Below, piece after piece: positions 20,108 to 31,500 of a stretch of DNA of 64,000 nucleotides. The DNA is from Kryptolebias marmoratus. Taxonomy: Eukaryota; Chordata; Actinopteri; Cyprinodontiformes; Rivulidae. The first letter of the stretch is position 1, and each line of letters begins with the position of its first letter. The stretch is from assembly GCF_001649575.2 (NCBI RefSeq), contig NC_051445.1:28473966-28537965 (forward strand), given 5' to 3'. A program made the translations under genes and the position numbers. Below the pieces are notes generated by a model that searched no databases, had not been told where the DNA came from, and saw only the letters and a program-made list of their open reading frames with translations.

Positions 20108-20714
20108 TGTGAGGATCTGGAGTTTCCCCACCCTGTGAGCGTTGCCTCTAACCTTCCTCTCCACAGCTGTTGCTGATTTCTGCTAACGAGCAGTACCTGC
20201 ATCTAAGCCTCTGGCTGGTTCCAGATCTTCACGGGAGCATCACGCCTTATTGGTAAGAATCTCAGCCACCAGGTTCTAAGGCTAAGCTCTCGAGCTACGT
20301 TTAACTTTGGTCTTTGCGCTTTTTGCCCTTCATCTCAGGTTGTTGCTGCTCGACCTCTTTGGACCCATTGCCTATGTGGACTTACCTCTTGTACCACTTG
20401 GACGAACTTACCTGTTGTTGGACTTCTGGACTCCTTACCTCCTGGATCACTCCTGGATAAACCCTGCTTCACCTCTGGGCCACGATCACTCCTCTAACCT
20501 GTAAGGAAACAAACAATTACACTTTGTACATCACAAGAAGTACGGACAAACTAATCCTGTACCCGAGACTCACCTTGCTCCTTTCTGCCTTTCAGATCTT
20601 CCTGGTTGTTCCCACTGTAAGTACTAGCACCTGTAAAATAACTTACTTACCTTTGTCCTGTCTCCGAGTCTGGTTTCGGCTCCGCTCCTCTGGCTACTAC
20701 TCCGGTTTATGTCA
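20108..20714 (+). mobile_element. 3' LTR of a chromodomain-type Gypsy (family L-2)
   Basis: 607 bp from TGTGAGGATCTGG to TTTATGTCA, aligned by eye over its length with the LTRs at 4912-5429 and 38658-39247. It directly follows the chromodomain-coding end of pol, which defines it as the 3' LTR. Confidence 0.8.
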
Positions 20715-21424
20715 GTTTCTTTTTTTTTAATCACACGTGCTCAATTGACCTTTATATTATCACTCACTCTTCTAATCCTGGCCGGTCTGTGTCCAATGTG
20801 AATCAGGTCTCTAAGTCTTGCTCACAGACACCAGGATTTATATTTACTAAACATTCACACTGACTTCACACTGCCTTTCTCTCCTGGAAACCCACTCATC
20901 CAATCCAAAGAACCCCAGAAAAACAAAATACATATGTAAAACACAAACACTTTGTTTATGTCATTGTTTAAAGTTTCAATTAAATCCACCTAGACGCACC
21001 GCTCAGTCACACACACATACACACACACACATGATCGCTCAGCTTTCACCTTCTCCCTTCCACACACACGCCAGCAGCTTAGAATACTTCGCAGTGTGCA
21101 GCTGTAGACTTTTCAGTGATTCCTTTTACACAGAATAAAAACAGCTGATATCAGTATGTGGGTCCCTAACCTCAAACAATTGCTATCACCATTTAAGTTT
21201 CCCTAGCAATTTTCCTGCGTCCACAGAAACTGTCTGCTTTCACAGGCCTGTTCTCAACAGTGAAGTTTTCTTGACCAGCCGCCCTCACAACCTGTATCTT
21301 AGGCAATTGACCAGCAAAAGAGCTCTACTGCAGTTCCACACCTTTACCTATTCTGTGTCTGGTTCTTGGTCTTTCAGAGGGGGCCTAATTTGCCCTCAGG
21401 GAAAACCATCTTCTTTACCTGCTT
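20715..21424. other. Non-coding DNA, no gene recognised
   Basis: Contains a CA-rich tract (21005-21030) but no recognised coding sequence or terminal repeats. Confidence 0.45.
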
Positions 21425-21540
21425 TCCTGTGTAGAGTCACGGGGGAGCTGGTGCCTATCTCCAGCAGTCGCGTGAGAGGCAGGGTACACCCCAGACAGGT
21501 TGTAAGTACATCGCAGGGCACCAGAACTAGTATGCACACA
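21425..21540 (-). repeat. tRNA-derived SINE, tail-half fragment
   Basis: The plus strand reads 'gggagctggtgcctatctcc', 'gtgagaggcagggtacaccc' and 'catcgcagggc', matching the tail half of the SINE at 2634-2961 in the same orientation. The head is missing. Confidence 0.65.
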
Positions 21541-21545
21541 TACAT

Positions 21546-21960
21546 TGTGACAAACTGCTAATCTCACACCAGTTTGTTCATGTCCAAACCAAGTAACTAA
21601 AACAAGCCTTTATTATGGCCTTGTCAGAATAAGAGAGGTTTTATGAGTTCAGACCCAGAAGGCAGACTGACAAAGCACTAAAAACAAAAACTTCTCAGTC
21701 AGTCAGTCAGGCAGGCAGGAGCTGTGAGGCAGCAACCACACACACAAGGCTTCGGTGCAAAAGCTTAGGCAAGCTTCTAACACAGGAAACTGCAGAGGAC
21801 AGTTCAATGCACTGGCACTGGGAAACTATAAAGGCAGATGATAGCAAACTGAAAAGGAACACCTGAGAACAGATCAGCGAGGGCGTGGCAGAAACTGAAG
21901 GAGCACTGACTAAAAAAGAACTGAGTAAAACACCTAAACACAACAATAATAAAGACTAAA
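21546..21960 (-). mobile_element. Probable LTR fragment
   Basis: Starts tgtgacaaact and has the layout of an antisense fish Gypsy LTR. A reversed polyadenylation signal (tttatta near 21608) is followed by 'cagtcagtcagtcaggcagg' and 'gggcgtggcagaaactgaag'. It is not clearly related to the other LTRs in the window, and no target duplication was established. Confidence 0.4.
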
Positions 21961-22155
21961 TGTCACGTAAAATATTAAAGTCTAAATTTGAGCAGACCTG
22001 ACGATGACGTTGAACAAACTTGAAATTCTAGTGTTGAAAATTCAACAGAATATCTTTATATCATTGTAAATAAATAAATGAACAAAACTGAACGTGCAAT
22101 CTTTCTTTGTCTTTATTTTGAACTGACAAAAAAAATCTAAGCAAGAAAAAAAAAA

Positions 22156-22191
<36 letters not shown>

Positions 22192-22239
22192 AAACAAAAT
22201 TGTCTAATCCTCCTTGATGCAAAAGCAATTAAATAATAA
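21961..22239. repeat. AT-rich DNA with (AT)n microsatellite
   Basis: Includes a poly-A run and a TA repeat at 22159-22189. No gene is visible. Confidence 0.6.
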
Positions 22240-23220
22240 AAAAACAGCCCTGCATTTCTTGAAGGAATGCATATATCCTGCCACTTTATATGCAAAAATC
22301 TTCGACAAACATCATCTTGGGTTGAGAAATGACAAAGTTGTAGCTGATTTGGTCAAACCTTGAAAATGTTTCATGGTACACTGCAAGATCTTGTGAGATG
22401 TGTTAGTATTCTGAGTATGCATTGAGGATAACTATTTATAACTATAACTATTTACCACATCCTAAACTGGTTTGACTTCAAACATTCATGAGTTGTAGAT
22501 ATACATCCAATTAATTATTTTTCTGACAATTTCCTTATAATCTGTTCAGTGGCTCATGAGACAGACAAAGTTGACGCCAACAGTTAATGACAGAGTTTTA
22601 GGCAAAGATCTTGTGCAATATGTAGAACTTTGAGTACGTGTTGGGCAATGATTTCAGCTACTACAGCATCAAATTATAGAATATATCTGTAAAACTGTCT
22701 AATTTATAGCATTTTTTTGTGTTTTGTAAATTTAATTAGATGTGAGGCCATATTAATTTGGTTTGACTCCAAAGGTTGTATTTGTACATTCACTGATTAC
22801 TTTCTGAAAGTTTCAATAAAAACTGTCCAGTGGTTCATAAGATATTGTGCTAACAGACAAACATTTTAACAGTTAATAGCAACATTTTAAGCAAGGTTCT
22901 GAAGGAATCATTTTAGTATGTGTTGGAGATGACTCGGTTACTACATTTTAGTTCATTGGCTGTACAGTTGACTTAGTTCTAGTTATTTTGTGTATGCCAG
23001 GGTTTACTGAAGCAGCCATCTTGAATCTAGTTGTTTCCAAAAGGTAATCAGTATTAGCTGTATATCTAAGTAGTACTGTGAGTTTTAAATGAACCAATTC
23101 AGTGATTCATGAGATTTTTTGCTAACAAACAAATTAACCACACACACATACACAGGCAAAAACATAATTGCCTGCTTGTCACCTTCTGGCTCCATGTCAT
23201 AATAAAAGAATGTCTGTGTA
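22240..23220 (+). repeat. Family A repeat with three internal units
   Basis: The left palindrome tgcatttcttgaaggaatgc is at 22251-22270. Three related units follow, beginning near 22383 ('aagatcttgtgagatgtgtt'), 22607 ('aagatcttgtgcaatatgta') and 22894 ('aaggttctgaaggaatcat'). Each contains versions of 'gtatgtgttggaga', 'cagctactac', 'gccat.ttgaat', 'ctttctgaaagttt' and 'cagtggttcatgaga'. The right end has 'acacaggcaaaaacataatt'. No coding motif was found. Confidence 0.7.
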
Positions 23221-24374
23221 CACACTTATTTCCACATCTAAGCAAATGTCATGCTAAAAAATGAAACTGCAGCAGTCTTCAGTGATGGAAAACATCTGCT
23301 CAGTTTCTGTTTTTATTATAATTTTATTCTTGAGCTGTGACTTTTTCAATCTGGGTTTTTGCTGTGTAAGCAAGGGCATGCAAAAAAAAAAAAATCTAGT
23401 CTACAGTATGATTCTGTAGTTGGGTTGTAAAGCACTGAAAATATCAGAGGTGAAACTCATTGTAAACTAGGGTATCCCTGCTTTGTGTGTAAAGATCACA
23501 CAAAAAGGAAATGATGGTCGTATAATCAGAGTTTGCTGCTGTGTCACCCCAGCTAGTTAATAGAATCACTGGATGAGATTAAAGCTCTAAACAAGTGAAC
23601 ATTTATTTACTGAAACATCAAACTGTGCACTGAATGACATGACAGCTGCAGTGAAACATTCTCTACATACTGTAGCTGTAGGGGAGCTGTGTCTAACAGG
23701 GCGAAACAGCACATATGCTGTTTGGGTGCACATATGCGTGATGTCAGTGTGTGTGTGTGTGTGTGTGCGCGTGCGGGTATGTGTGTGTACAAACTAATAT
23801 TTATTAGTGTGGTCCACTGAAAGTGGGTCATTTCATAAACATAATATTCCTCAGTGAACAGGACCTCCAGGCTTCCTGACATGTTTGGTTTTAGGGCTAT
23901 GAAATCTTACAAGGGTTTGATAAAGTCTGTTCGTCAGATTTGCAGAGAGCAAAATATCAAATATAGCACAGCACGAAATCAGCTGACTTTATAACCTCAG
24001 CATATGTTGAGGAACAAAAAAACTTGGGTAATTTAGACCTCTCAGTGCACATCAGATACAGAAAAATTGGTGTTTTACTGCTGATTTTAAGTTAGAGAAA
24101 ATTTCTAAATTGTGAATTTTCTTTTTGTGTAAAAGTTATGAACAATAAACATCTTATCTGTACATAACTTTTTTAACAACATCAGTTTGGAGAAATACAC
24201 TTTAATTCTGTCATGACTGGTGTTCGCATGGCTACTCCATGCACAACTAAGACCAAAGTGGATGCTGCTGTTTCAAAATAACTTCATTCTTCAAAATTCC
24301 TAGTTATTCATACAAATACTGTTATTACACAGTAAATTACTTCCTAGTGTTTTTTGTTTTGTTTCTTTTTTTTT
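23221..24374. other. Non-coding DNA with (GT)n microsatellite
   Basis: A GT repeat lies at 23746-23790. Otherwise I see no conserved coding sequence or terminal repeats. Confidence 0.5.
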
Positions 24375-25260
24375 AAGGAATGCGTACCTTTCACTGCCTT
24401 GTATGCCAAAGGCTTAAATGAAGATCTTGTGTGATTTGTTAGAGCTCAGAGTGTCATGTTGGGTTTTGGTGACTCTAGTGCAAGCAACAATTATGGACAC
24501 AATGAGCTGGGTAAGTAAAAGGTTTATTAACAAAACCCAAAAACCCAGGGTTAGAGGTTGACTCGGCCGTGAGCGGGCCCACAGTTTGACCCACAGTGGT
24601 TGGATGTAGATGGTCAGAGGGTGGACAGACAGGTGGGCTCAGGTCCAGCTGGATGAGCTAAAGGAGCGAGGGGTAGACAACAGGAGAGGCCCAGAGCGTG
24701 ACAAGGGAATAGGATCCAGGGACTTCTCAACAGGAGCGAGGCTGAAGGGAGACAAAGAGAAAACTGGACATAAATATGGTTCAAAAAAGATCTTACTTCC
24801 AGAGAGGTAAGCTGAGACAACTGGCTGGCTTGTTACCACAGGTTGAGAGTTAACCATCTGGCCTGTCTCAGGTAACCTGCCCCTCTAAATACTGCTCCTT
24901 GATTATCCCAAACGAGTGCTAGCGAGAGGCTCCACCTGCCAATCACACCCTGGAGTGGAGAGGAACAAAGCAGAACACCCACACAGCCCAGGGAATACAA
25001 CACAGAGTATGTGTTATGAATGACTGTTAGGTACTACCATGCCAAGTTTTAGCTCAGTATCTGAAAAATTGGTTCAGTTATAGCCATTTTTGTGTTTGCT
25101 AAAATTAATTAGATGTAGTAGCCATTTTGAATTTGATTGACTCTAAAAGTGAATCAGTTGTAAATCTACACAGAGTGATTACTTTTTGGGAGATTCATTA
25201 AAATTTTGCTCACAGACAAGAACACACACACAAACACAGGCAACAAGTACTGTGTAATGC
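24375..25260 (+). repeat. Family A repeat, interrupted by a solo LTR
   Basis: Left part 'aaggaatgcgtacctttcac' (from the palindrome) to 'gttagagctcagag' at 24451, and right part from 25003 'cagagtatgtgttatgaatg' to 'acacaggcaacaag'. The two halves join in family order ('gagctcagagtatgtgtt' matches other copies) with the LTR at 24452-25002 removed, which shows the LTR inserted into an existing family A copy. Confidence 0.75.
24452..25002 (-). mobile_element. Solo LTR, family L-3
   Basis: 551 bp. On the minus strand it starts TGTTGTATTCCC and ends CATGACA, with 'aataaacc' close to its 3' end. The 5-bp target duplication cagag is perfect (24447-24451 and 25003-25007). No internal region remains. 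It differs from LTR families L-1 and L-2. Confidence 0.85.
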
Positions 25261-25510
25261 AGTACTGTGGTCGTTTAACTGTGTTCATTGAGCCTCTTTA
25301 GTTCCTGCTTCGGACTAGGAGCTTTCTTGGCTCAACAGAGCCTCTTTAAAGGCATGTGACTGGTCCAGATATAAATGTATGTTGATTGCTGGAACAAACC
25401 AAACACTCATACGGCACTTCTACAATTAAAAATGCATTAGCATTTGCTAAAGTAAAAGATACTTACTTGTCTCTGTTGTTTGCTATTGTTTGTGGAGCAC
25501 AATGTAAAGC
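25261..25510. other. Non-coding DNA, no gene recognised
   Basis: No recognised repeat or coding sequence. Confidence 0.45.
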
Positions 25511-25523
25511 AATCTCTCAAATG

Positions 25524-25953
25524 CTGGTGTAGATTCTCAGTCATCCAGGCCATGGTAAATTCAAAAAAAGTTAAAAAACAAAAACAACTGGACTTCTATT
25601 CTGTAGCTGAAGACGTTTTGCTTCTCATCCGAGGAGTTTTCTCAATTCAGAAATAGAGAGTGTGGAGTTGAGCTTTTAAAGCTGAGATGTGATGTAAGCT
25701 GGATTGCTTGCAAATTGTTCTCACTCTCCTAACAAAGGAGGCTTGTTAGACAAACAAGGATTCTAACAAGCCTCCTTTGTTAGGAGAGTGAGAACAATTT
25801 GCAAGCAATCCAGCTTACATCACATCTCAGCTTTAAAAGCTCAACTCCACACTCTCTATTTCTGAATTGAGAAAACTCCTCGGATGAGAAGCAAAACGTC
25901 TTCAGCTACAGAATAGAAGTCCAGTTGTTTTTGGTTTTTTTAACTTTTTTTGA
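25524..25953. mobile_element. PLE-derived fold-back insertion
   Basis: Two nearly identical arms of 191 bp, 25559-25749 and 25763-25953, stand in inverted orientation around a 13-bp spacer. A further 35 bp of PLE end sequence ('ctggtgtagattctcagtca...') occurs only on the left. The whole is flanked by a 13-bp direct repeat, aatctctcaaatg, at 25511-25523 and 25954-25966. The arm sequence matches the PLE ends at 19545-19936 and 37782-37938. It has no coding content and would form a large hairpin as single-stranded DNA or RNA. Confidence 0.8.
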
Positions 25954-26084
25954 AATCTCTCAAATGAGTCTTGGCTCCAAGAACTCCCTCAGAATCTTTG
26001 AGTTCTCTTTTAAATTCTTAAAAAAAAAAAAAAAAAACAATCATTCTCTCAAAACACACAGCTCCCACTTTATAGTTCTCCATT

Positions 26085-26760
26085 GTTGGTGTTCATGGTG
26101 AATGGCATTTGTTTATAGTCGGTTTCTCACTGGACTGTGACTGCTAGAGAATAGTTGTGGAATGACATTTGCAATGGAGTCTTAAAAATGTCCAAAATAA
26201 CATTCATGTGGGTTCTCAGTTTTCTTTGAGTCCTGTTACTTGAATGTGGAACATGAAAAAAAAAAAAAAAAAAATTATGCAACATATTTACTTGCAACTT
26301 AGTCATAGAGGCACTGTGCACAGGTGGTCTTCTTATGACAGAAAACATCTGAGGCTTCAGCCCAGAATGTTAGCCCACACTCCAAAAGAATCTGCCTGTC
26401 TTTGGGTTGTCCGCTAAGGGGGGTGCAAAGCAGGCCAGGGCAGATATGACATGGGCAGAGGTGGGGAATAAAATAATGTGCGTGGCCTAGAGTATGGTTT
26501 GCAACCACTGCTCATGAAAATTAGTTATGATTTTAAAAACTAGTCAAGTAGAACAGCTACAGAGTTCACTGGTCACACTCAGCATTCAGCGTGACTATTT
26601 TCATGCAGTTTTCTCACAATTTTGAGATTCCAACAAGTCTCCAACAGCCATAACCCAGTGAGATACTACCTTAAATGATATGGCTGTGCTTGACCATCAG
26701 CTGGGTGTTGAACAATCACATCAAACACAGTCTATCTAACTGCTCCATAATGAGACTAAA
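26085..26760 (+). repeat. Family B dispersed repeat
   Basis: Shares blocks with 31120-31500 and 58285-58600: 'gactgctagagaatagtt' / 'gactgctggtgactagtt', 'gatatgacatgggcagaggt' / 'gttatgatgtgggcagagtt' / 'gtatgatgttggtagaggtg', 'aataaaataatgt', and 'ccaacaagtctccaacagcc'. It is interrupted by a poly-A run near 26255-26273. It is non-coding and of unknown class. Confidence 0.55.
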
Positions 26761-28009
26761 AATCCTAATGACCCTCAAAAGAGTCCTTAGAAGTGTTTGA
26801 TCTGAAAAGACATTAAACTCACTACAGTTTGTCCATGCATGTTTTTTTAATGTCTCATGGTCCAGTAATAGACTGGCAATGCTTCCAGATGTACCTTGCT
26901 TCTCATCATTGGTTTCTAGAGATGAGAATCAGACCCCTTGTTACCATGAATAGGATTAAGGCATGTCCAGAATGTGAGAAAATTATCTATGAAAATAAAG
27001 CTAAAAAAGCTTCAACTGCTGTGTGGTATTACATTATATTTCACAATGTTACATAATTCCTGATTTTTGTGTTTCCCTTTGCCAAAATACATTTCAACAA
27101 AACTACTTTTTCAGAAAAATCTCAAACTCATGCATAAGAATTTATGAAATTACAGGAAGTTTAAAGCCCCACCTAGTAATGTTTAAACAAAACCTAGAGC
27201 CATGGGTGGAGAGTGGGCACCTTTAAATGAGGCTGACTTCCATTTCATTCCAGGAGACCTTCAAAGCACCTTGAAATATGATCATCTATTCATAAATGGA
27301 ATCACAGTATCCAGACTGGAAACAGATGCTGATGGAAAAATGTGAGGGAGGAGTAATCAAAAGAGGTAAAGCTCTCAAGGACATAAACAGCCTTCTTTCC
27401 ATAAAGTCACCCATCTGACCTTTTGCTGGATAGCAAGTTTGAGTCCCCACTATTATAAAATATTACAACTCCTGTTTAATTTTATTTAATAAACCAGGAC
27501 TGAAAATTGGCAGTAAAAAACTGTATGGTAATGCCATCTTTACTGTAAATCTACAGATGTTTCCAAAACCTACAGAACATTAAAGTTCAGTTAAAAATGA
27601 TCATTTGATCAACTTATATATTGTTCTGAGAAATTATCTGCAATGCTGATTGAGTATTTAAGTGCAGATATACTATTACTGCAGATTTACAATATGCTGT
27701 ACTTATTAGGGATGGGTTGGTTCGCAAGATCCATGGTTCAGTTTTGTTTTTAGGGTCACGGTTTTAAATTCTATTTAAGCACTAACAAAATATCATCCAT
27801 CAGTACCTCATCTCAGTTATCAGTGACGTGTCATGTAGCTGTGTAAAAACCGAAGGAATGAAGCAGTTTGGATTTCGGCATGTCATTGTGACAGTCTTCG
27901 GTTAAAGCTAGGCGTGATTTTTCTATAGTAAATGTGGAGACACTGCTTGTTTCAAAATGTTTTGCATTAATTTTTATTCCCTAGAGACATTAATTATGCA
28001 CTCTATAGC
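26761..28009. other. Non-coding DNA, possible hAT-like fragment
   Basis: No coding sequence recognised. 'ggatgggttggttcgcaaga' at about 27710-27730 resembles a common fish DNA-transposon end, but I found no matching second end. Confidence 0.35.
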
Positions 28010-28500
28010 ATACTTAAAGCGATACTCTATCTAATAGTTATCAACAGTTAGTATCTTATCAGTTGTTATATAAGATATACAGCACAGAGTATGGAGAAAA
28101 GTTCAGAAGTCTTCATCCACGCTAGGCTAGTTGGCTGCTTTTTAAATAGGTTTTTCAGGCTTACAACAACTCTTTCTCAAAAACAGATGAAAAAAAGTTA
28201 CATTCGCTAATAATAAAAAAAACCTCTACACTTTGGCACAACATTGATTGTTTATTTTGTCTCTGTTTTCTCAACCTAAGAATGTCCATGTTACTATGTA
28301 AAATGTTTGTGTGCAGAACATAGATAGACCATTTATATGCCTTTATACACCCTGTGTTTTGAGGCTGATGAATGTATCAGTCCTCCATATCAGAGCATCT
28401 AATCAGCCCAAAAGTTAGCTTAACTCACAGATGATTGATCCACAGATTTTGTTTGGTTTAGAAAACAGTAACAAACTAAACAAACAATAGCATGAAAAGT
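28010..28500 (+). repeat. Family C dispersed repeat, partial
   Basis: Aligned by eye with 30095-30540 over about 450 bp. Shared blocks include 'acagcacagagtatggagaa', 'gaagtcttcatcca.gctagg', 'cctctacact.ttg', 'atgtttg...gtgctga' and 'gaggctgat.aa..gtatca'. It lacks the inverted right end seen in the 30-kb copy. Confidence 0.55.
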
Positions 28501-30094
28501 GCTGTGCAGCATCAGCCTCTCTTGTTGTAAACATCATTGTTAAGCATGGGAAAAATACAAATTAAGAAAAACCCAGATTCTGTGATGTTCTGTATTTTAC
28601 AATAAATTCCACTTTTAGTGTCCAATTCTGTGATTCTGTCTGCATTCTCCTCATTGTGGAAACACTGAATATATGATAGACCTCTGATGTGAAGCCAGAA
28701 CAAGACCAACCTTCCCTCTCAGATGGTTCCAGAACAAGTTTTAGGTCCTATTTCCTCCATGTAAATGAAAAAAACATAAATGTTGTTTTGAAAACTTTGG
28801 GAATTGCTTCTATTAACAAAATTTTTGCTGACTATTGGGCATCAGCAGCATAAGTAAGGCTGTACCTGTGACTAAAAATGTTTTGGACTTGAAGGAGAAA
28901 TTCCTGCTAAGAAATATTTGATTGATGTCAAACTACTAAGAAAAGTCAAACCTGCTCTGAAAAGCTTTGGAGTCAGTGTGTAAATACAACATGCATAGTG
29001 TGACACTGTGTTTATTTTTTAATGTGCAACACTTCCAGATAGAAAACAGTACTGGTGTGGAAATCTTTTAAGTGTAAATGCTGCACAAAAACTATACGGC
29101 CCCAAAGTTTTAGACTCTACAATCAGGAGAAAAAACTTTCCATTTTTATCCACTTTCCTATTTGTGAAAAAAATGTATTTTAAATAAGATAACAGCAACC
29201 ATGGTATCTTCTGCTTTTTTCATGATGGATTTTATCATTCTGATGGAATTATTAACTTTTACAGTTGCCCATAAAATCCTATATTCTATATATATTGTTG
29301 AAACAGCAGTACTAAGAACCTGCCTTGCTATTGTATCCATGTATAGCCCTGTCATTATTTAGTAGATATGAACATTTACAATCTTTCATACACAAACACA
29401 CCTACACACACTCATCAGTTGTTACAGACACATTATGTACTGTATGCTCCCTAAGCTGACACATCCTCACATCATTGGCACCCCTTTCTTCTGCTCTCAG
29501 CAGAGACAAGGCTGTAGGATGAGATGTGAGCAGAGATGATTTCTCTGCCTTGGATGGTCCCATCATCATCAACTCCTCCACACAGTTAACATCCCAGCCA
29601 CAGCAGAACTGGACAGGGGCCAGGTCCCAGCTCAGTACCCTGGGCCTTACAAGGCCTGAATATATCTAGGCCCCATGGATCAATATATCACTTTAAGTAA
29701 GATTTGTCGGAAGTCGGCCTGTAAAAATAACACCTTGTGATGTGTAATTAAAGACACAAAATGGAACTGGATCCAGATTTAAAAGGTTATTAGATCTGCG
29801 CACAATTTGCCATTTATTAGACAGGGATAAAAGCTAATTTGTGGATAGTGACCAAGCAGACAGAAGAAATAATCACAATGAGCAAAGCTGCTGTTCCCTA
29901 ACTCCTTAAGATAAAAGCAACTAAAAAGGTCACACTCAAATTGGGGGTTTAGTGTCCCTAACGGTGTTATCCAGCATACGCTTAACAAATCCACGAGGCA
30001 GAACCTGCATGGGAAAAAGACAGTAGCTGCAGTTCAAACAAAAACAATTCAGGCAAAACAGCAACCGAAAAATTTGAAAAAGTGACCTGTGTTT
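28501..30094. other. Non-coding DNA, no gene recognised
   Basis: A fragment near 28560-28640 resembles 62120-62190 ('gaattggacactaaaagtgg' on the minus strand), so a minor dispersed repeat exists. 29480-29650 is more GC-rich but has no recognisable protein family. Confidence 0.4.
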
Positions 30095-30870
30095 AAAGCA
30101 ATAGTGTGGTCATTTTTTAAGTGTTCTGTCAAACAGTTATTAGTGGTTAGTACCTTATTAGTTATGACATCAGTCATAGAGCACAGAGTATATAGAAAAA
30201 ATAAAAAGGAAGAAGTCTTCATCCAGGCTAGGGAAATGGGCTGTTTTTTATTATTGTTTTTTAGGCTCATCAAACAATTCATTCTCAAAAATGACATACT
30301 GGTATGAAAGAAAACTACATTAGATTACACCTCTACACTTTTGCATGACATTGTTTGTTAAGTTTGTTGCTGTTTTCTTAACCAAATGTTTGCTACTCTG
30401 CAAATGTACGTGTGCTGAGCCTAGAAAGACTGTATTTATGCTGATGGTGCTGAGGCTGATAAAAGTATCACTCAGCCTGATCAGTGCATCTAGTCAGTCC
30501 AAGCGTTTACTCAATTCCTGGTGGACTGATAACATTCAGCAGTCACTATACTCAAAACACACACACACATTTGCATTTGAAACAAAGATGTAGTTTGATT
30601 GAGAACAAAAGTGACAAACCATGTCATGTAGAGGTTTAATATTAATAATAGTGTATTCATAATTATAATATTAGCTATTGTAGTGTTCTTTCACACTTTT
30701 ATGTTGTTTTAGAGGAAAAGCTGTTTTATAAATCTTAAAAACAATAAAAAAGGGCAATATTTGACTAACCATTAGCCTAGCTTGATTATAGTCTTTTCTC
30801 CATACTCTGTGGTCTATGACAGATGTCACAACTGATAAAGAACTCACTATTAAAGGTGGGGTTTATAATC
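30095..30870. mobile_element. Family C MITE-like element with inverted ends
   Basis: The left end ('ttaaagcaatagtgtggtca', then 'gacatcagtcatagagcaca' and 'gagtatatagaaaaaa') recurs in inverted orientation at about 30775-30870 ('ttttctccatactctgtggt', 'ctatgacagatgtcac'). The arms of about 100 bp suggest a non-autonomous DNA transposon. A separate minus-strand end occurs near 31900-31976. No transposase is encoded. Confidence 0.5.
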
Positions 30871-31119
30871 TATTTATTTAATGAATCACATAGTGGACAT
30901 GAACAATCAAATGTCATAAATATTATTGAATGTTAATAATGTCAAGATGAGAAATATAAACAGTGGAATATTAAAGTGAGGAATTGCAGAGCTCAGTCAA
31001 TGGTATGACAAAACAGAGACATGACAATCAAGCTGCACCTTCTGAATTGAAAGCCAGTGTTTAGAAGTACTTTGACATCTACATAATTATGACAAAAATT
31101 ACATTCAAATAAGCATTTT

Positions 31120-31500
31120 TATGCAATTTGTGTACACATTTCCACCGGGATAAAGAGAAAAACTGCTGGGCTGCGACTGCTGGTGACTAGTTGGCAGACA
31201 GCAATTGCGACCAGGTCTCTAGAGTGTGTTGAAACATTTGCTGTATGTTATGATGTGGGCAGAGTTGGATTACAAGCACTTTGAGTTGCCTTGTGCTGAA
31301 AAGTGCTATATAAATAAATGTACCTACCTACCTACCTACAAAATAATGTGTCCATCTTAGAATACAGTTTTCAGGGAATGAATAGAAACATTGGCCAATA
31401 TTTTCAAAAACTGTGCACACAAAAACTGACAGTCAACTACTAGTTTTCAACAGTCACAACCCATTGACTGTTGCACCCTTTAGAGTTTCAGTAGAACATA
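31120..31500 (+). repeat. Family B repeat carrying a short L2-like tail insertion
   Basis: The family B blocks 'ctgcgactgctggtgactag', 'gatgtgggcagag' and 'aaaataatgtg' are in order, as in 26085-26760. Between the last two an extra stretch of about 75 bp reads 'caagcactttgagttgcctt', 'gaaaagtgctatataaataa' and (tacc)n. That is the 3' end of an L2-type LINE (31270-31339). Confidence 0.6.
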
